Assembly: GCF_026914185.1 (NCBI RefSeq)
Contig: NC_070559.1
Location: forward strand, 7,485,501 to 7,549,500
DNA length: 64,000 bases
Direction: 5' to 3'
Source of the DNA: Puccinia triticina
Lineage: Eukaryota; Basidiomycota; Pucciniomycetes; Pucciniales; Pucciniaceae
Shown here: positions 20,601 through 31,944 of the stretch, in pieces
Numbering within the stretch: position 1 is the first letter of the stretch
Layout of the letters: the number at the start of each line of letters is the position of its first letter
Notes under the pieces: generated by a model
The model's database searches: none
Seen by the model: the letters and a program-made list of their open reading frames with translations, nothing else
What the model was told of the DNA's origin: nothing
Program-made: the position numbers and the translations under genes

Positions 20601-22499
20601 CCCCCCCCCCTCTTTGTATACCCATGTTAAGTTAGATTCTTGTAGAGGTTTTTAAATAAAAGGAGAAAGGGGAGGTGAGAAGAGGCATACGAAATAGAGA
20701 TGTTAATAGGTCAAACTATGGTAAAATGAAGCAACGTCACGACTTCTTTATATTTATCATCAACTTGCGAGCTTAGATGAGATGATATAAGGTGATATAA
20801 GATTAGCATCAAGGGGTTTCTTTTTTTTTTTTCTTAAAAGAAATGGGTAAGTATGGGAAATATATAGTAGATGTAGCACCCTTTCACGTGGAGGGAGGAT
20901 AACGACTCATTGTTTTAGGATCATTCAAGAAAGTAAGGGGAATAAGCAACGCAACAATATAATAGAACATTATAATTTGAATACTTATAATATAAAAATT
21001 TATAAGACTAAAATAATAAGAAATAAAACCCATGACGATAGATAGACTTTATAGTGTAAATTCCACAATCTTAGTAAGTACTAGATATAATTTTTATTGA
21101 GCTACAAGTGGTATAGACAAGGGTATAAGAAAGGATAAAATAGTGTAAAATTCAAGGAGGGAGGTGGATATCATCAGGCAGGACTTCACCCAAGTCCTAG
21201 ATAATGCAAATGTAACCTTTGTAATAGTCATGATGGTAGAATGAGGGAGTGTGATGAGCAAGACAGGTAGAGTGGCTCCAACACCTTCATCATAATCACA
21301 ATCTAAATATGGATCTTCATTAAATATATTCTATCTTCATCTTTATATTTATTTTCATTTTCTATCTTCTATCTTCATTTTCTATCTTCTATCTTCATCT
21401 AGATCTAATCCTAATGAGAGGGGAATTTTGTAAATAGGATGTTCATAAGAATGAATATCATTAGACTTTTGATTGACAGAGGGGGTATCAAGATTGTGAT
21501 CCTTAACCCTTTTTTAACATAGGATTTGTATGGGAATCTAATACATGTTAATAAGAGGATAAGAAGGGATAATAATATAGATAAAATGAAATAATGAAGA
21601 CAGATAAAATGAGGCCAATATGGGGGGGGGCAACCTAAATTTAAAGAGAAGTAAGAAGGATAAAGATAATAAAATAAAGAACGATGAAAAGAGAACAGGG
21701 ACAGGGACAAGCTGCAACTGGGGAAGTGTAGCTGATTGCTAATTGTCTGATGTTAATAATCTTGTGAGTTCAAATCTCATCTTGTCCATAATAAACAATA
21801 ATATATGTATATATATATAAAATACGGGCACAAATACATAGATATAAATATACAAGATATAAATGTGGGTGTATAGGAGCCTAATATTTAATGGGGGGTA
21901 ATATATATAATAATACTTGCCATCAGGCCTTTTGCTAAGGGGCGGAGCTCCACATATAATAGATACTAAAGCCTAATAATAGCAGGGGATGTAAGCAAAG
22001 CAATATAAGGGATAAGACAGTAAGTATGAGAGGTACAAAGAGGGGTAGTGAAGTAGAGGGGGGTGCGAAGGTAGTGAGGGGTAGGAGTAAAGGGAGATAG
22101 GAGGGGGGGAGGAACAGGTATAAGTGTAGGTTAAGATTTATTGATTTCTTTAAAAATTAGGGTATAATAAGCGTAAGTAAAAGAAGGGATATGATAGGGG
22201 AAATAGTGTTAAACAGATAATAAGTTAATCTTGCCGAGTATTTCGGGGGGGGGGGGGATAAGGTATAAGGTATGGAGGGGGTGTGTGAAAGGTAATAATC
22301 ATAAGGGTTGTGATAGGTATAGATATAGCACTTTGCGAATATTATATAAGGGCTTGCACAGGTGTGTTGTGTTGTGTATATTTTAGTTCAGGTAAATGTA
22401 GGAGAGATATATTTAAGCATAGTAACGTGGAGAGGTAGGTAAACGATACGAGACAAGATGTGACAGAGGGGGTGTAGGGGGGGTAAGTAAGGGATGTAA
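20601..22499. other. Inserted mitochondrial DNA, block 2 spacer
   Basis: AT-rich spacer with many ATATAG/ATAAGG words, G-runs and small clusters such as GGGGCGGAGCTCC near 21950. It carries a tRNA-like gene (21720-21788). The minus-strand frames at 21411-21710 and 22413-22802 are low-complexity and hydrophobic by composition only; I do not accept them as genes. Confidence 0.6.
21720..21788 (+). tRNA. Mitochondrial tRNA-like gene, isotype uncertain
   Basis: Cloverleaf parts: acceptor GGGGAAG/CTTGTCC with one G-G mismatch, D arm TAGC-TGATT-GCTA, and T arm GTGAG-TTCAAAT-CTCAT. Anticodon stem TTGTC/AATAA has a C-A pair at the loop, or ATTGT/ATAAT closes a 9-nt loop. The loop TGATGTT does not put a U at position 33, so GAT (Ile), GTT (Asn) or ATG readings all need distortion. 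It is placed near rnl, as tRNAs often are in fungal mtDNA. It may be decayed. Confidence 0.55.
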
Positions 22500-25400
22500 T
22501 ATACGAGGGGGGGGGTGTATTCGATTTAATAGAATTGTTAAAGTATATGAAAACATGATAAAAGATAAAGTGATCTTAATGAGTATCTCTGCAGGCTGTA
22601 AAAATAAATGTATAGATGCATAAAGATTCGTAAGTACAGCTAAGTACGTAAACATACTAAACTGCAAGGCCCGAGCTAAAGTATGCGCAGGGATGTGAAG
22701 GGTAGTGAGGGGAGGGCGGTATGAAGGATAAATTGAAAGGTGAAAACCCAAGTACGAGATACAGTGAACTGAAACATCTAAGTAACTGTTAAAAAAAATC
22801 ACAAGAATGACTGAGAGTAGAGGCGATTAAAATCAGTAAAGGTCAGACAAACTTCATAAGACATGGAGATCCGTCTTCAAGGCCATAGAGTACAGTCTAG
22901 CGATAGAGTAGAGTAACGTGAGTGAAAGACAACAAGTTGAGATCATATAAGCAGATAGAGTCTAAAGAGATGATATTGTACCTTTTGCATAATGGCGGGT
23001 TAACTAATTTAATATAGCAAGATTCAATTCCATTCCATTCCATTCCATTTCATAAGATTTAGAACCGATCAAAACATAGAGTAAGGTACCTTTCAGACCA
23101 GGAAGAAGTAAGAGACCTGCAGAGGTGAGGGAGGTTGTAAGGGGTAGGAGGGTATAGGTACGAGAGAGGGGAGAAATAAGAGAAGGGGTGATGAGATAGA
23201 GTCCTACCCATCAGGAAGATAGTTATATTAAGGAGACCTAAAACAACGTGATCTAAAGTTGATCAGGATCAGAATTTAAAGAATCAGTTTGTAATATGTA
23301 AGGATGAACGAGCAAGGATTTTGTGGATTAAGGGTCTGAACAAGTGGCTGTTACATAAGCCTTTGATGAATTGACTTTAGTAGTGAAAAGCTAATCAAAC
23401 GTCGTGATAGTTGGTTGTCTGCGAAACATGTTAGAGCATGACCTATCATGAGATATAAACCTCAGGGGAGAGGTGAAGGAACAGGACGAGTACAGTAAAG
23501 ATTCACACGCATAATTCTTGGTCTTGTACTTCCGATACACCATGTGTATTGTGTAATGCGGGGGATGTAGGTAATAAGAGACCTACGATCAAGGAGGTTA
23601 ATAGGGCATAAAGATGTGTACCTATGTGAGTTAAGCTCAGAAAAGTATTGTTAAAGATGATAGTTTCAGACGTACAATGATAAGGTCGTATGTCAAGAGG
23701 GAAACAGCCCAAAGTGTAAGTTAAGGTTCCGAATTACATAACTCCACTAATGGAGTGGGGTAGTTTAAGTAGTAATAAGGTTGTATGGTCTCCAAAGACA
23801 ATCATGAGGTGTGACTGGAAACATCCATTCTTTAAAGAGTACGTAACAGTACAATGATCTTGTAATTAGACTAAGCCTAATAACCTGGCCGAGTTCGGGG
23901 GGGGGGAAGATTCCAGATACAGAGATATGTATGGGAGGATGATGTACGAGAGTATATCAGGGAGCTAAGAAGCAGAGAGACATACTCCAAAGATATACGG
24001 GCTTAAAATGTAAACCAAAACAACACTCAAACTAATATACGTAAGCAGGAGATCACTCGACCGGGTGCCCAAGGGGTAGGGTAGGGGTGAGGAGAATGCG
24101 GTAAGATATAGGATGATAGTAGCAGACCGTTCCTGTATGTTTTCAAGGCTAATTCTCTTAAGGAGCCGGATGAGGTGAAAGAGGGGGATAAAGTATGGGA
24201 GAGAATTAAATGTGTTTCATATTTAATGTATCAGGGAGTGAGAATGACTCGATGAGTAACGCAAAAATGTAGAAACATTCATCTTAAGTCTAGGATTTGC
24301 TAAGATATGTGAGCATTCCGGTATAGTACTCAATCTAAGTTGAAAATGTTAGTGAAGAGAGGGATAAAGATATAGGAGTTGTAATGACATAGTGAGGTAG
24401 TGTTAGGCGGTATCTAAGCCAGAGCTAAGAAGCGAAAGGTGATGATAGATATGTGTAGTTAAAAAAGTAACAAGGTCTTAAAGTCCACGTGATCTCAAAC
24501 CGGAAGGGGGGAGTGAATGAGGATAAGAGTGATGGGATTTGAAAATAGCGAGGCGTATAAAAAACAGGAAAAGAGTAGCAACAGAAGAGGATAGTATCTT
24601 CCTATTCCCTGTCGACGATGGTAGGGATTAATTCGAAATGAGGTGGAGGTGAAAGAGTAAGGCGGATCAAGCTAGATAGACCATATCATGCAACACAGAT
24701 AGACTGATATAAAAGTATCAAGATGATAGCTTAATACATGTTAAGGAACTCGGCAAACTAGCTCTGTAACTTTGAGGATAAAGAGTAGTCAATATAAACT
24801 TTATATAAGGAGCTTGTTCTCTTGTTATGCAAGTATAATGGATATATGTACGTGAGATACAGATATTTAGGACCCTGCTCGAGCAGTAGGCTAAAGATTT
24901 AGGTGGAGGTATTTTTAGCTGAGATTTCAGAGTCTGCTCAGATGCGACAAGGTGAAAAGTATATATAAGCTTTGTAATCATTCAACATGTGAGAGATGTT
25001 GAGATAATACTAAAATAAAATAGTAATAAAGTTGTGGGATCTTAATAATAAATAAGGGTACGCAGCCATTTTGAAGGGAGATATAAAAGATATAGATGAT
25101 AGATTTTTCCTACTATTAAGTGGACACATGGGCACTAGATGCTAAAGCTTTTAGATAAGTTCATAGATAATTAATAAGGGTAAAGGATCAGGTATTTCAA
25201 GAGATGTGGGGGGGGGGGGTATAAAGAGTAGGGTATGGTACTATAAAGAGTAGGGTAGGGTACTATAAAGAGTACAGGGCCGGGAGAGGGCGAAAAGAAG
25301 TAATAGGATAATGTAATAGAAAAGTTTAGCTAGGTTAGATCAACTATGATATAGTCCAACCTTGTTTATTTATGTCAAGGGGCGTAAGACATAAAGCGAA

Positions 25401-25729
25401 AGCGCAAGAAGAATAAAGAGCGAAATTCCTTGGCCATTAAATGTGGTCCTGCATCAATAGAGTAACAATGCTCTAGCTGTCTTAACATGTATGCTAGTGA
25501 AATTGAATTCGTCGTGCAGATGCGACGTATTTCCTGTAAGACAAGAAGACCCTATGCATCTTAACTGCAATTCATCATGACATGGAGTAGGCAGAATAGA
25601 GTAAATGTAAAAATTAACAGTTTATTGAATGTTAGAGTCAAGGTAATGACTTAAAGTGATGATGAGGCAGTTTCACTGGGATGGTGGCCTACAAAAAAAT
25701 ATCGTAGGCATGCTTAAGCAAACCACCCC
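22500..25729 (+). rRNA. rnl: Mitochondrial large-subunit rRNA (rnl), 3'-truncated nuclear copy
   Basis: Conserved 23S blocks appear in the right order: GAACTGAAACATCTAAGTA (22766-22784), GTACCTTTTGCATAATGG (about 22979), GATAGTTGGTTGTCTGCGAA (23406), the GTPase-centre block TTCTTTAAAGAGTACGTAAC (about 23829), ACATGTTAAGGAACTCGGCA (24736), TAGTGAAATTGAATTCG (25495) and GACAAGAAGACCCTATG (25540) of domain V. The last recognisable block is TTTCACTGGGATGGTGGCCT near 25670, after which the sequence ends in the 43-bp repeat. The rest of domain V and all of domain VI are missing. The 5' end is approximate; some spacing suggests expansion segments. Confidence 0.92.
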
Positions 25730-25761
25730 CAATACGTCAGGCCCCTCCGTTTTCTTCTTTA
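25719..25761 (+). repeat. 43-bp direct repeat bounding the mitochondrial insertion
   Basis: CAAACCACCCCCAATACGTC, then AGGCCCCTCCG and TTTTCTTCTTT. The left copy is at 14758-14800 with about three differences. One copy sits just before block 1 and the other exactly where rnl breaks off. Confidence 0.8.
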
Positions 25762-25879
25762 TATTTATTTCTTTGAAATAAATTTGAAATAAATAAACAA
25801 AAACATCCAAAAAAAACCTAAAAACCATATATTCTCACCCGGTTTAGCTAGAAGAGCTTTGCTCTTGGCATCACCAAAG

Positions 25880-26160
25880 CTGAAAAGGGCTGTGCCTGTC
25901 CTCTTGATGACCAGGACCCACTGGTCATTGAGAGGGCTGTGTATGTCCTCTTGATGACCGGGACCCACTGGTAATTGAGAGGGCTGTGTCTGTCCTCTTG
26001 ATGACCAGGACCCACTGGTCATTGAGAGGGCTGTGTCTGTCCTCTTGATGACCGGGACCCACCGGTCATTGAGAGGGGCGTGTCCTCTTGATGGCTGATC
26101 TTTCCTGGTCATCAAGAGGGCTGTGTCTGTCCTCTCGATGGCCGGTCTTTCCCGGTGTGG
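25880..26160. repeat. Dyad minisatellite array 7
   Basis: A regular array in which the 60-66 bp unit GGGCTGTGTCTGTCCTCTTG + ATGACCAGGACCCACTGGTC + ATTGAGA repeats four times with few changes. Arms alternate as in the other arrays, but each pair joins an ATTGAG arm with a CTTGAT arm. A long minus-strand frame through this block is a by-product. Confidence 0.85.
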
Positions 26161-27004
26161 TAGAAGGAAGTGGTGCTCTGTCACATAATGAACACAGCAC
26201 CATTCCCTCCCCAAGATTCCTGAGTGTATCAAGCGTTCTCCGAACTCGGTGGCATATAAGTACTCCAGGAAAACTCCGCTCATGATGAAAGCCGCAAAAA
26301 TATGAGAATTGCAAAGAGAGTCTTCAAATAAACCCAATAAATGTATCAATAGCGCTGTAAAATACCGCAATAACATCCTCTGCATCCGTAATCATAAAGA
26401 AGAAGTAAAGTCTGTAAAGGAATAAAATATGAGATGATGCACCAAAAACTCCCCCCCCTCTTTACATAAAAAGGGAAAACCATGTGAGAAAGAAAACTCC
26501 TCCTCCCTCTGCTGTACAAAGAAACCCCCCCATGAGAAAACTCCCACCGCATCTCATAACCCAATAGAAATGGGAATAACAAATAACAAATAGAAAAGGA
26601 ACTCCTCCTCCCATCCCATGCACACTGCCTGCCTCCGCTCCCACATTGTCATGTGCACCTCCGCCGCTCACTGTAGAAAGCTTCCAGCCTTTGATCATCC
26701 ATCATCCACGCCCCTGTATAGCCTCTGGCGTTGAGATCCCACTCACTGCCTCGGCCCCAGCCACACCCGCTCCGGCTGCCCCAGCTTTGCCCAATCACCG
26801 CGCCGCTACTAGACAGTCCGCGCTGGACTGAGAAAGTCCACTCTGCTCTGCACGCCACAGCTCCGCCGCCTTTGACTGCACGCGCCGCGCTCCGCCAAAG
26901 AAAGTCCTGAGCCATCCCAGGGCATCCGTAGCCCCTTTTACTCCACAGCACTGTACACCCGGAAACCCCGCCGGCCGCTCTGGTACCCCGCTCCCGTATT
27001 TGTC
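26161..27004. other. No gene assigned
   Basis: On the minus strand a frame around 26385-26180 has a hydrophobic start (RMLLRYFTALLIHLLGLF) that might be one exon of an unknown gene. It runs into the dyad array and has no recognisable domain. The right half (26640-27000) is GC-rich with no clear product. Confidence 0.35.
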
Positions 27005-27330
27005 ACCACACCGGTCATTAAGAGTGCTGTGTCTGTCCTCTTGATGACCAGTCTGTGCCAGTCATCAAGAGGGATATGTACTGCCCTCCGTGGGTGGCGC
27101 AGACCGGCCATTCATGATGGGAGGAGTGCCCCGGTGTTCACTCCAAAAATTTTGGAGTGCATGGTTGGGCACTCCAATCTTTGGGGATTTTTGGAGTATA
27201 CCATCATCCACTCCAAAAATTTTGGAGTGGACACATGTGCACACCAAAAATTTTGGTGTGAACTACTTTTCACTCCATTTTTGGTGTGCATGAAGTAAAT
27301 CTTTGGTATGCATTTAGCCTGCCCCCCTCA
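27005..27330. repeat. Composite dispersed repeat, copy 2
   Basis: Same order and orientation as 3240-3600: dyad unit, CATTCATGATGGGAGGAGTG, then ACTCC/GGAGT palindromes, ending TTTAGCCTGCCC. Copy 1 has a short extra segment after GGAGGAGTG. A fragment with similar ACTCC/GGAGT pairs continues at 27480-27620. Confidence 0.75.
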
Positions 27331-27639
27331 ATAATTGTTCACTACCTGATCTACTTGCTTTAGATGTGTATCTTGTACTGCATCTTTGCACTTGTAAATG
27401 GCACCTTAAGAATCCTTATGATTTTCTACATATTCTGAAAGGGTCGGGCTTTAGGCATGCCAATAATTTAATACGCGCACACCAAAAAAGGTGTGAACCT
27501 CCAACAACTCCTATATTTTTGGAGTGGGATGTGGTTCACTCCAAAACCAGGTCTTTTTTAGAGTGCATATCCCTGCACTCCATGCTGGTTTGGAGTGAAA
27601 ACCTGGGCACTCCTGTACCCTTGTCCAGGGAAGGCAGAG

Positions 27640-27785
27640 GCCTGCCATTGAGCAAAAGCACCCCGCAGACCGGCCATCGAGGAGAGTACATACACATACA
27701 AGCCCCTTGATGACAGGTCAGACTGGTCATTGAGAGGACTAAACCCTCTTGATGACCGGGACCACCTGGCCATTGCGAGGTCCGT
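27640..27785. repeat. Dyad minisatellite array 8
   Basis: Five to six alternating arms (CCGGCCATCGAGGAGAG, CTGGTCATTGAGAGG, CTCTTGATGACCGG), ending about 320 bp upstream of the rpl23 start codon. Confidence 0.75.
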
Positions 27786-28104
27786 CAAATTGACGACCGA
27801 ACTTCCGGCATTTTTGACGGCGCCCCGCAACTGCCGTGTTCGATAGTTGGTGTCACCCGTTCTTTAAACCCTGTCGGGTGACATTTCGCTAGAGTATGTA
27901 CCGGATCGCGGTCTCCGCAGCATCTGTCCAGTCTGATGCTGCGCGCTGCTTCCCTGGTGTCGCCCCAAGATGTATTGGGTGTCTCACCACATTTAACCTA
28001 ACTCGGCCATTCCCCGCCCCCACTCGGCCGAAGTCAGTGTACCAAGTGAGCATCTAATTCCTAGCCCTGCACCCCACCGAGCAAGTCCAACGGGAGCCCT
28101 CAAG

Positions 28105-28867
28105 ATGTCGAACAAGGGTCAGTTCGATTTTGCAGAGTATCACAAGATGTTCGACACGATAGAAGACAACCGCTGGCTGACCTCGACTGATTTCCCATGA
28201 ATCACAGCCAAGGCTAGCACCAAGTTCCGAATGACCCTCGCCCTTCCCGTGGGTGCAGTGGTCAACTGCGCCGACAACTCGGGTGCCAAGAATCTTTACG
28301 TTAGTCTCACTAGCCGCATCGCAACCGGGCCACCTCACTCGTCCAGGCAACTTCACCCCACTCAACGATTGGAAGCTTACAAGAGATCGATTTATGTTCC
28401 GTTCACCCTCAGATTATCTCCGTTGTTGGATTTGGTGCTCGGTTGAACAGACTCCCTGCTGCCTCTTGTGGCGACATGGTCATGGCAACTGTCAAGAAGG
28501 GTAAACCCGAGCTGAGGAAGAAAGGTATATGTCTAACACCCCCAACCACCAGTTTCCCGTTGTTTCGTTTTGTTTACCTTCTTACCTTCCATTTTAGTAC
28601 ATGTTGCAATCATCGTTCGTCAGCGGAAGCCTTGGCGCAGACGCGATGGTATTTTCCTTTACTTTGAAGATAATGCGGGGGTCATCGTTAACCCCAAAGG
28701 TGAAATGAAAGGTTCTGCTATCGCTGGTCCAGTCGCCAAGGAATGTGCAGGTAATTAGTCTTTTCTTGATGCCATGTAACCTTTGCCCCCGGTGGTTCTC
28801 ATCGCTTTTCTTTTGTTTCGCAGATCTCTGGCCCCGTATCGCTTCCAACGCTGGAACAGTTGTCTGA
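28105..28867 (+). CDS. rpl23: 60S ribosomal protein uL14 (Rpl23), 5 exons
   Basis: A protein of the large ribosomal subunit, at the subunit interface near the sarcin-ricin loop. Exons: 28105-28117, 28208-28299, 28413-28524, 28598-28750, 28824-28867. All four introns (90, 113, 73 and 73 nt) are GT-AG. The joined frame is 138 codons including TGA, giving 137 residues, the usual eukaryotic length. Exon 1 has only 13 nt (MSNK plus one base). Seen in order: [112 protein letters not shown]. No lesion, so I take it as a working gene, not a retrocopy (introns present). No other host gene lies within 10 kb. The functional role is family knowledge. Confidence 0.96.
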
Positions 28868-29453
28868 TCTTCGTTTCTTTGTCCCGAAAACTGAAATATG
28901 ACCCAACTACTCAATTTTAGTATGTACACCTGTATTGCGTGAGCCTAGGGTTTGCAATGGGCCGGTTTTTGGTCGGCCCACTCAAATTTGCGTTTGGCCC
29001 GACAAGGATCCGAGCCCAACTTGAATCGAACTTAGTCAGTCCTCCTTTCTGAGTTGGCAGGCTGGCGCGAGCTTAACAAAGCCTCTCCGAGGCGCGAAGC
29101 GTCTCCGAAGGAGAGGCTTACCTCTAATGTCACATCATTGGCCCTACAGACTCTCTCGTAAAAACAGTATATGTATGTTTTTGAAAACAATTTGAAAACT
29201 GTAGTTTGTGGTTTAAAAAAACTGAGTAGGCAGACTTATAGCCTGCTACCTCGGCTTTCATTCCTAGTTTTTTTAGTTTACTGCCCCTCATAATTCCTAG
29301 CCCAATCCACCTACTGTGGACTAGTGTGCAATGCTCAAGGCAAAATTACACTTTAAAAAAAAACAAAAGAAAAGAGCATCTTTACACGGCGGGGGTACTT
29401 CTTACTGCTTGGATGTGTGGATCTGACCGGTTGCACCAAATTTGTGAAACCAA
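28868..29453. other. Downstream of rpl23; family G repeat
   Basis: Holds a second family G copy (about 29065-29300: GAGCTTAACAAAGCCTCTCC, GAAGGAGAGGCTTAC, AAAACTGAGTAGGCAGAC). The rpl23 3' UTR must lie at the left edge. No further gene. Confidence 0.55.
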
Positions 29454-29860
29454 TGGATGACTTCCCGTCGTCATTTAGAGAGCTCTAGATGCCCCTCTAA
29501 ATCCTAAATTGAGGCACCTATCAAAAAATCAACCAGTGGACGACTTCCCGTCGAGTCTGGGAGCCTCCCAGATCTCAATTTACACACCCAAATTCTTAAT
29601 TTTTGACAAAAAGAGAAGTGTTTTCCCAACCTTACAATTTATTGATTTCATGTGCACTGGTTGATTTTTTGATAGGTGTTTTAATTTAGGATTTAGAGGG
29701 GCATCTAGAGCTCTCTAAATGACGACAGGAAGTCATCCAGTGCACATGAAATCAATAAACTGTAGGGTTGGGAAAACACTTCTCTTTTTGTCAAAAATTA
29801 AGAATTTGGGTGTGTAAATTGAGATCTGGGAGGCTCCCAGACTCGACGGGAAGTCATCCA
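29454..29860. mobile_element. 407-bp foldback element with A-B-A'-B' structure
   Basis: Ends are inverted: TGGATGACTTCCCGTCG (29454) and CGACGGGAAGTCATCCA (ends 29860). Inside, block A (TCATTTAGAGAGCTCTAGAT and on) returns inverted at about 29662-29741, and block B (GAGTCTGGGAGCCTCCCAGA and on) returns inverted at about 29742-29855. The order is A, B, A', B', not a simple hairpin. No coding frame. A 2-kb search for the target duplication by eye gave nothing clear. Confidence 0.8.
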
Positions 29861-30013
29861 ATGCTGGTAATTGTGGGCACCCCGTTGAAAAAGGACAGAG
29901 GTGTGAATTCCTTGTCCTTGCAATGGGAATACCGCAGTCAATTCCACACTAGGTCATGGCCTCCCGGTGGAGTCCATGAGTGCAGGGTTTTGTGTGCCAT
30001 GGAAACCACACAT

Positions 30014-30450
30014 GCCCTAGCTTAACTAAGCCTCTCAAACGGAGGGTCCGGGGGACCCCGCCCGGAGGGCTCTCCGTAGGAGAGGCTTATGAATAATGTC
30101 TGCAGGCTGGCAGACAAAGGAAGGATTTTCAATCCTAAAAACACAAAAACACAATTTAAAATTCACCAAAATATGTACAAGAAAAACTGAATAGACAGTT
30201 TTCTTGGCAGTGCTGATGGGCACCCTCCCCCAAGTTTTTGAGGCATAAACTCCAAAACTGATTGAAGGAATCCGTTTTGGAGGTCAAAGGAATCCTGGAG
30301 GATATTCCATTGCACTGAAGATCCAATTTTGGATTTTCTGATAATATGCACAATTGAATATCCTATCTGCAACAATTGGGTGGCTACAGGTGTAGGATCT
30401 GCAGATATCTGCAGGCTTGTGAATCCAATATCCACAAGGCATGATGGTTG
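30014..30450. repeat. Dispersed repeat family G, copy 3
   Basis: CTAGCTTAACTAAGCCTCTC, an inner hairpin GGGTCC-GGG-GGACCC, CTCCGTAGGAGAGGCTTATG, and GAAAAACTGAATAGACAGTT. It is the same order as at 3634 with a longer tail. No gene. Confidence 0.65.
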
Positions 30451-30639
30451 TCATTCCTTGGTTTACATTTCTTTGTGTTTTTTATTTTTAAAACATTAGT
30501 ACAGAAAAAATGATAAGGATTGAGGAGATGAGACCAGCGCCATTGGAAAGCTGAGATTGAGAAGTGTAATTTGGCTCTGGGGAAGGTCCACAGGAGCTGA
30601 GGGGGAGGCTGGGTGATGCTAAGTATTTTTCCTCCAGCC

Positions 30640-30760
30640 ATTCATGATTTCTTTCTCAGCCAAAATTTTGACTTTGTGCACAAGTCCCTCCCTGCGGGAG
30701 GGGCAGCTTCGCGGCCAGCCACAGCGAGCCTCCCACCAGGGGGGACTTGTGTCAAGTTAG
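30640..30760. repeat. Hairpin family H, copy 3
   Basis: CACAAGTCCCTCCCTGCGGG at 30679 to GGGGACTTGTGTCAAGTTAG at 30760 is almost identical to 4342-4419. The preceding CAGCCAAAATTTTGACTTTG is the inverted form of the sequence that follows the other two copies, so the element extends beyond the hairpin. Confidence 0.75.
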
Positions 30761-31520
30761 ACACATGCCCATGTTTTTGACGTGGTTTCAGCGTCTTGTT
30801 TGTGGCCCAAGAGGCTGTTTCAGGCCCCCTTGCTGTTGTGGGAAACAAATGAAAATTTTCACTTGCTTCTGGCACTGCTCCCCAGCACAATCAAACCCCT
30901 CCACCTCCAGCCAAAACCTCTCCACCTCACCAACTTGACATGCACCAGCAGTTTAAGAGAAGATTTCAGGCATCACATGGTCCGGTAAGTGAATTGAGCA
31001 GCTGATCACCATCCCACCCAGTGCAATACTTCAACCGGCATCCTGGATGGCACCAAAGGCCACTATGCAGCTGTTGCCTCCTGTCTCTCCCCCAACTCCC
31101 CCATTGTCCTTGACAGCGTCTGTAGCATTGCCAGCAATAAGATCAGGCTAGAAGGCTGGAATCTTGATATTCTTCTCACCACCTCCCAAAAAGGCTTCCA
31201 AGCCCCCCCCCCCCCCCCCCCCCCAGACTCAGCATCTTGGTCACCTCTGCTTACATGCTCCCAAACCAATCACTCATGCATTAGGCTATTGTTTACCTCC
31301 TCTTTAGCTGTGAAAGCTTATAAGGCTAGCTACACTGTAAGGTTTCATGGGGTTTTCATGGAGCTTTTATCATTGGTACTGATATCGTTGTCTTTGTCCT
31401 TCTTTCTTTGGATACCATTCAAATTACCAACAAAGCTAAAACTTACAGGATTACCACCTTAAGCAGAAATCAAGTAACCTCAGCCAAAGGTGTGAATTAA
31501 TTGATTTGAACATGCAGCGG
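30761..31520. other. No gene recognised; poly-C run
   Basis: Contains a run of more than 20 C (31205-31224) whose true length is doubtful, and a run of CACCTCC-like words. The short frames are not convincing. Confidence 0.5.
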
Positions 31521-31944
31521 TGTGGTAACCCTGTTCCCACTCATGTCACCATTCTCATATCATATATATCCATCATTATTAATCCAGATTCAGATTCCCC
31601 ACCTCATTTCATCCATAGTCACTCACTCATGCCACCCTGAAATTCCCTTTGGATCAGAAGTTTAGTGCTCATCATTACTTTACTTCACTTCACTTCATGA
31701 TTACATTTCATCTCTCCTCCTCGTACCCTACAGGTACAAGTAGTCAGCTCATAGTATTAGTCAGTCTAAGATTATAGTAGAAAAGCCACACCTTTCTTCT
31801 TTTTATTAGTGTTACACTCATCCCCAGTAGTATTAGTCAGGAAGGCAGCTCTTATATCAGCATTGTTGGCATAGCTTACATTAGTACTAGTGTAGTTATA
31901 CATTTCCTTTCCCAGCTCTATTCTCCCATTTGAGTGGTTCCACA
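31521..31944 (+). mobile_element. Shortened solo LTR, family LTR-A
   Basis: Starts TGTGGTAACCCTGTTCCCAC and ends GGTTCCACA. Shared blocks with the full 950-bp LTR include CAGATTCAGATTCC, GTCACTCACTCAT, GGATCAGAAGTT, AAAGCCACACC.TTTCTT and AGTGTAGTTATA. About half the LTR is lost. Flanks are GCGG and GGGG, one change from a 4-bp duplication. Confidence 0.8.

Noticed and set aside
25765..26385. 206-codon minus-strand frame
   Set aside because: Most of it runs through the dyad minisatellite; the rest has no known domain.
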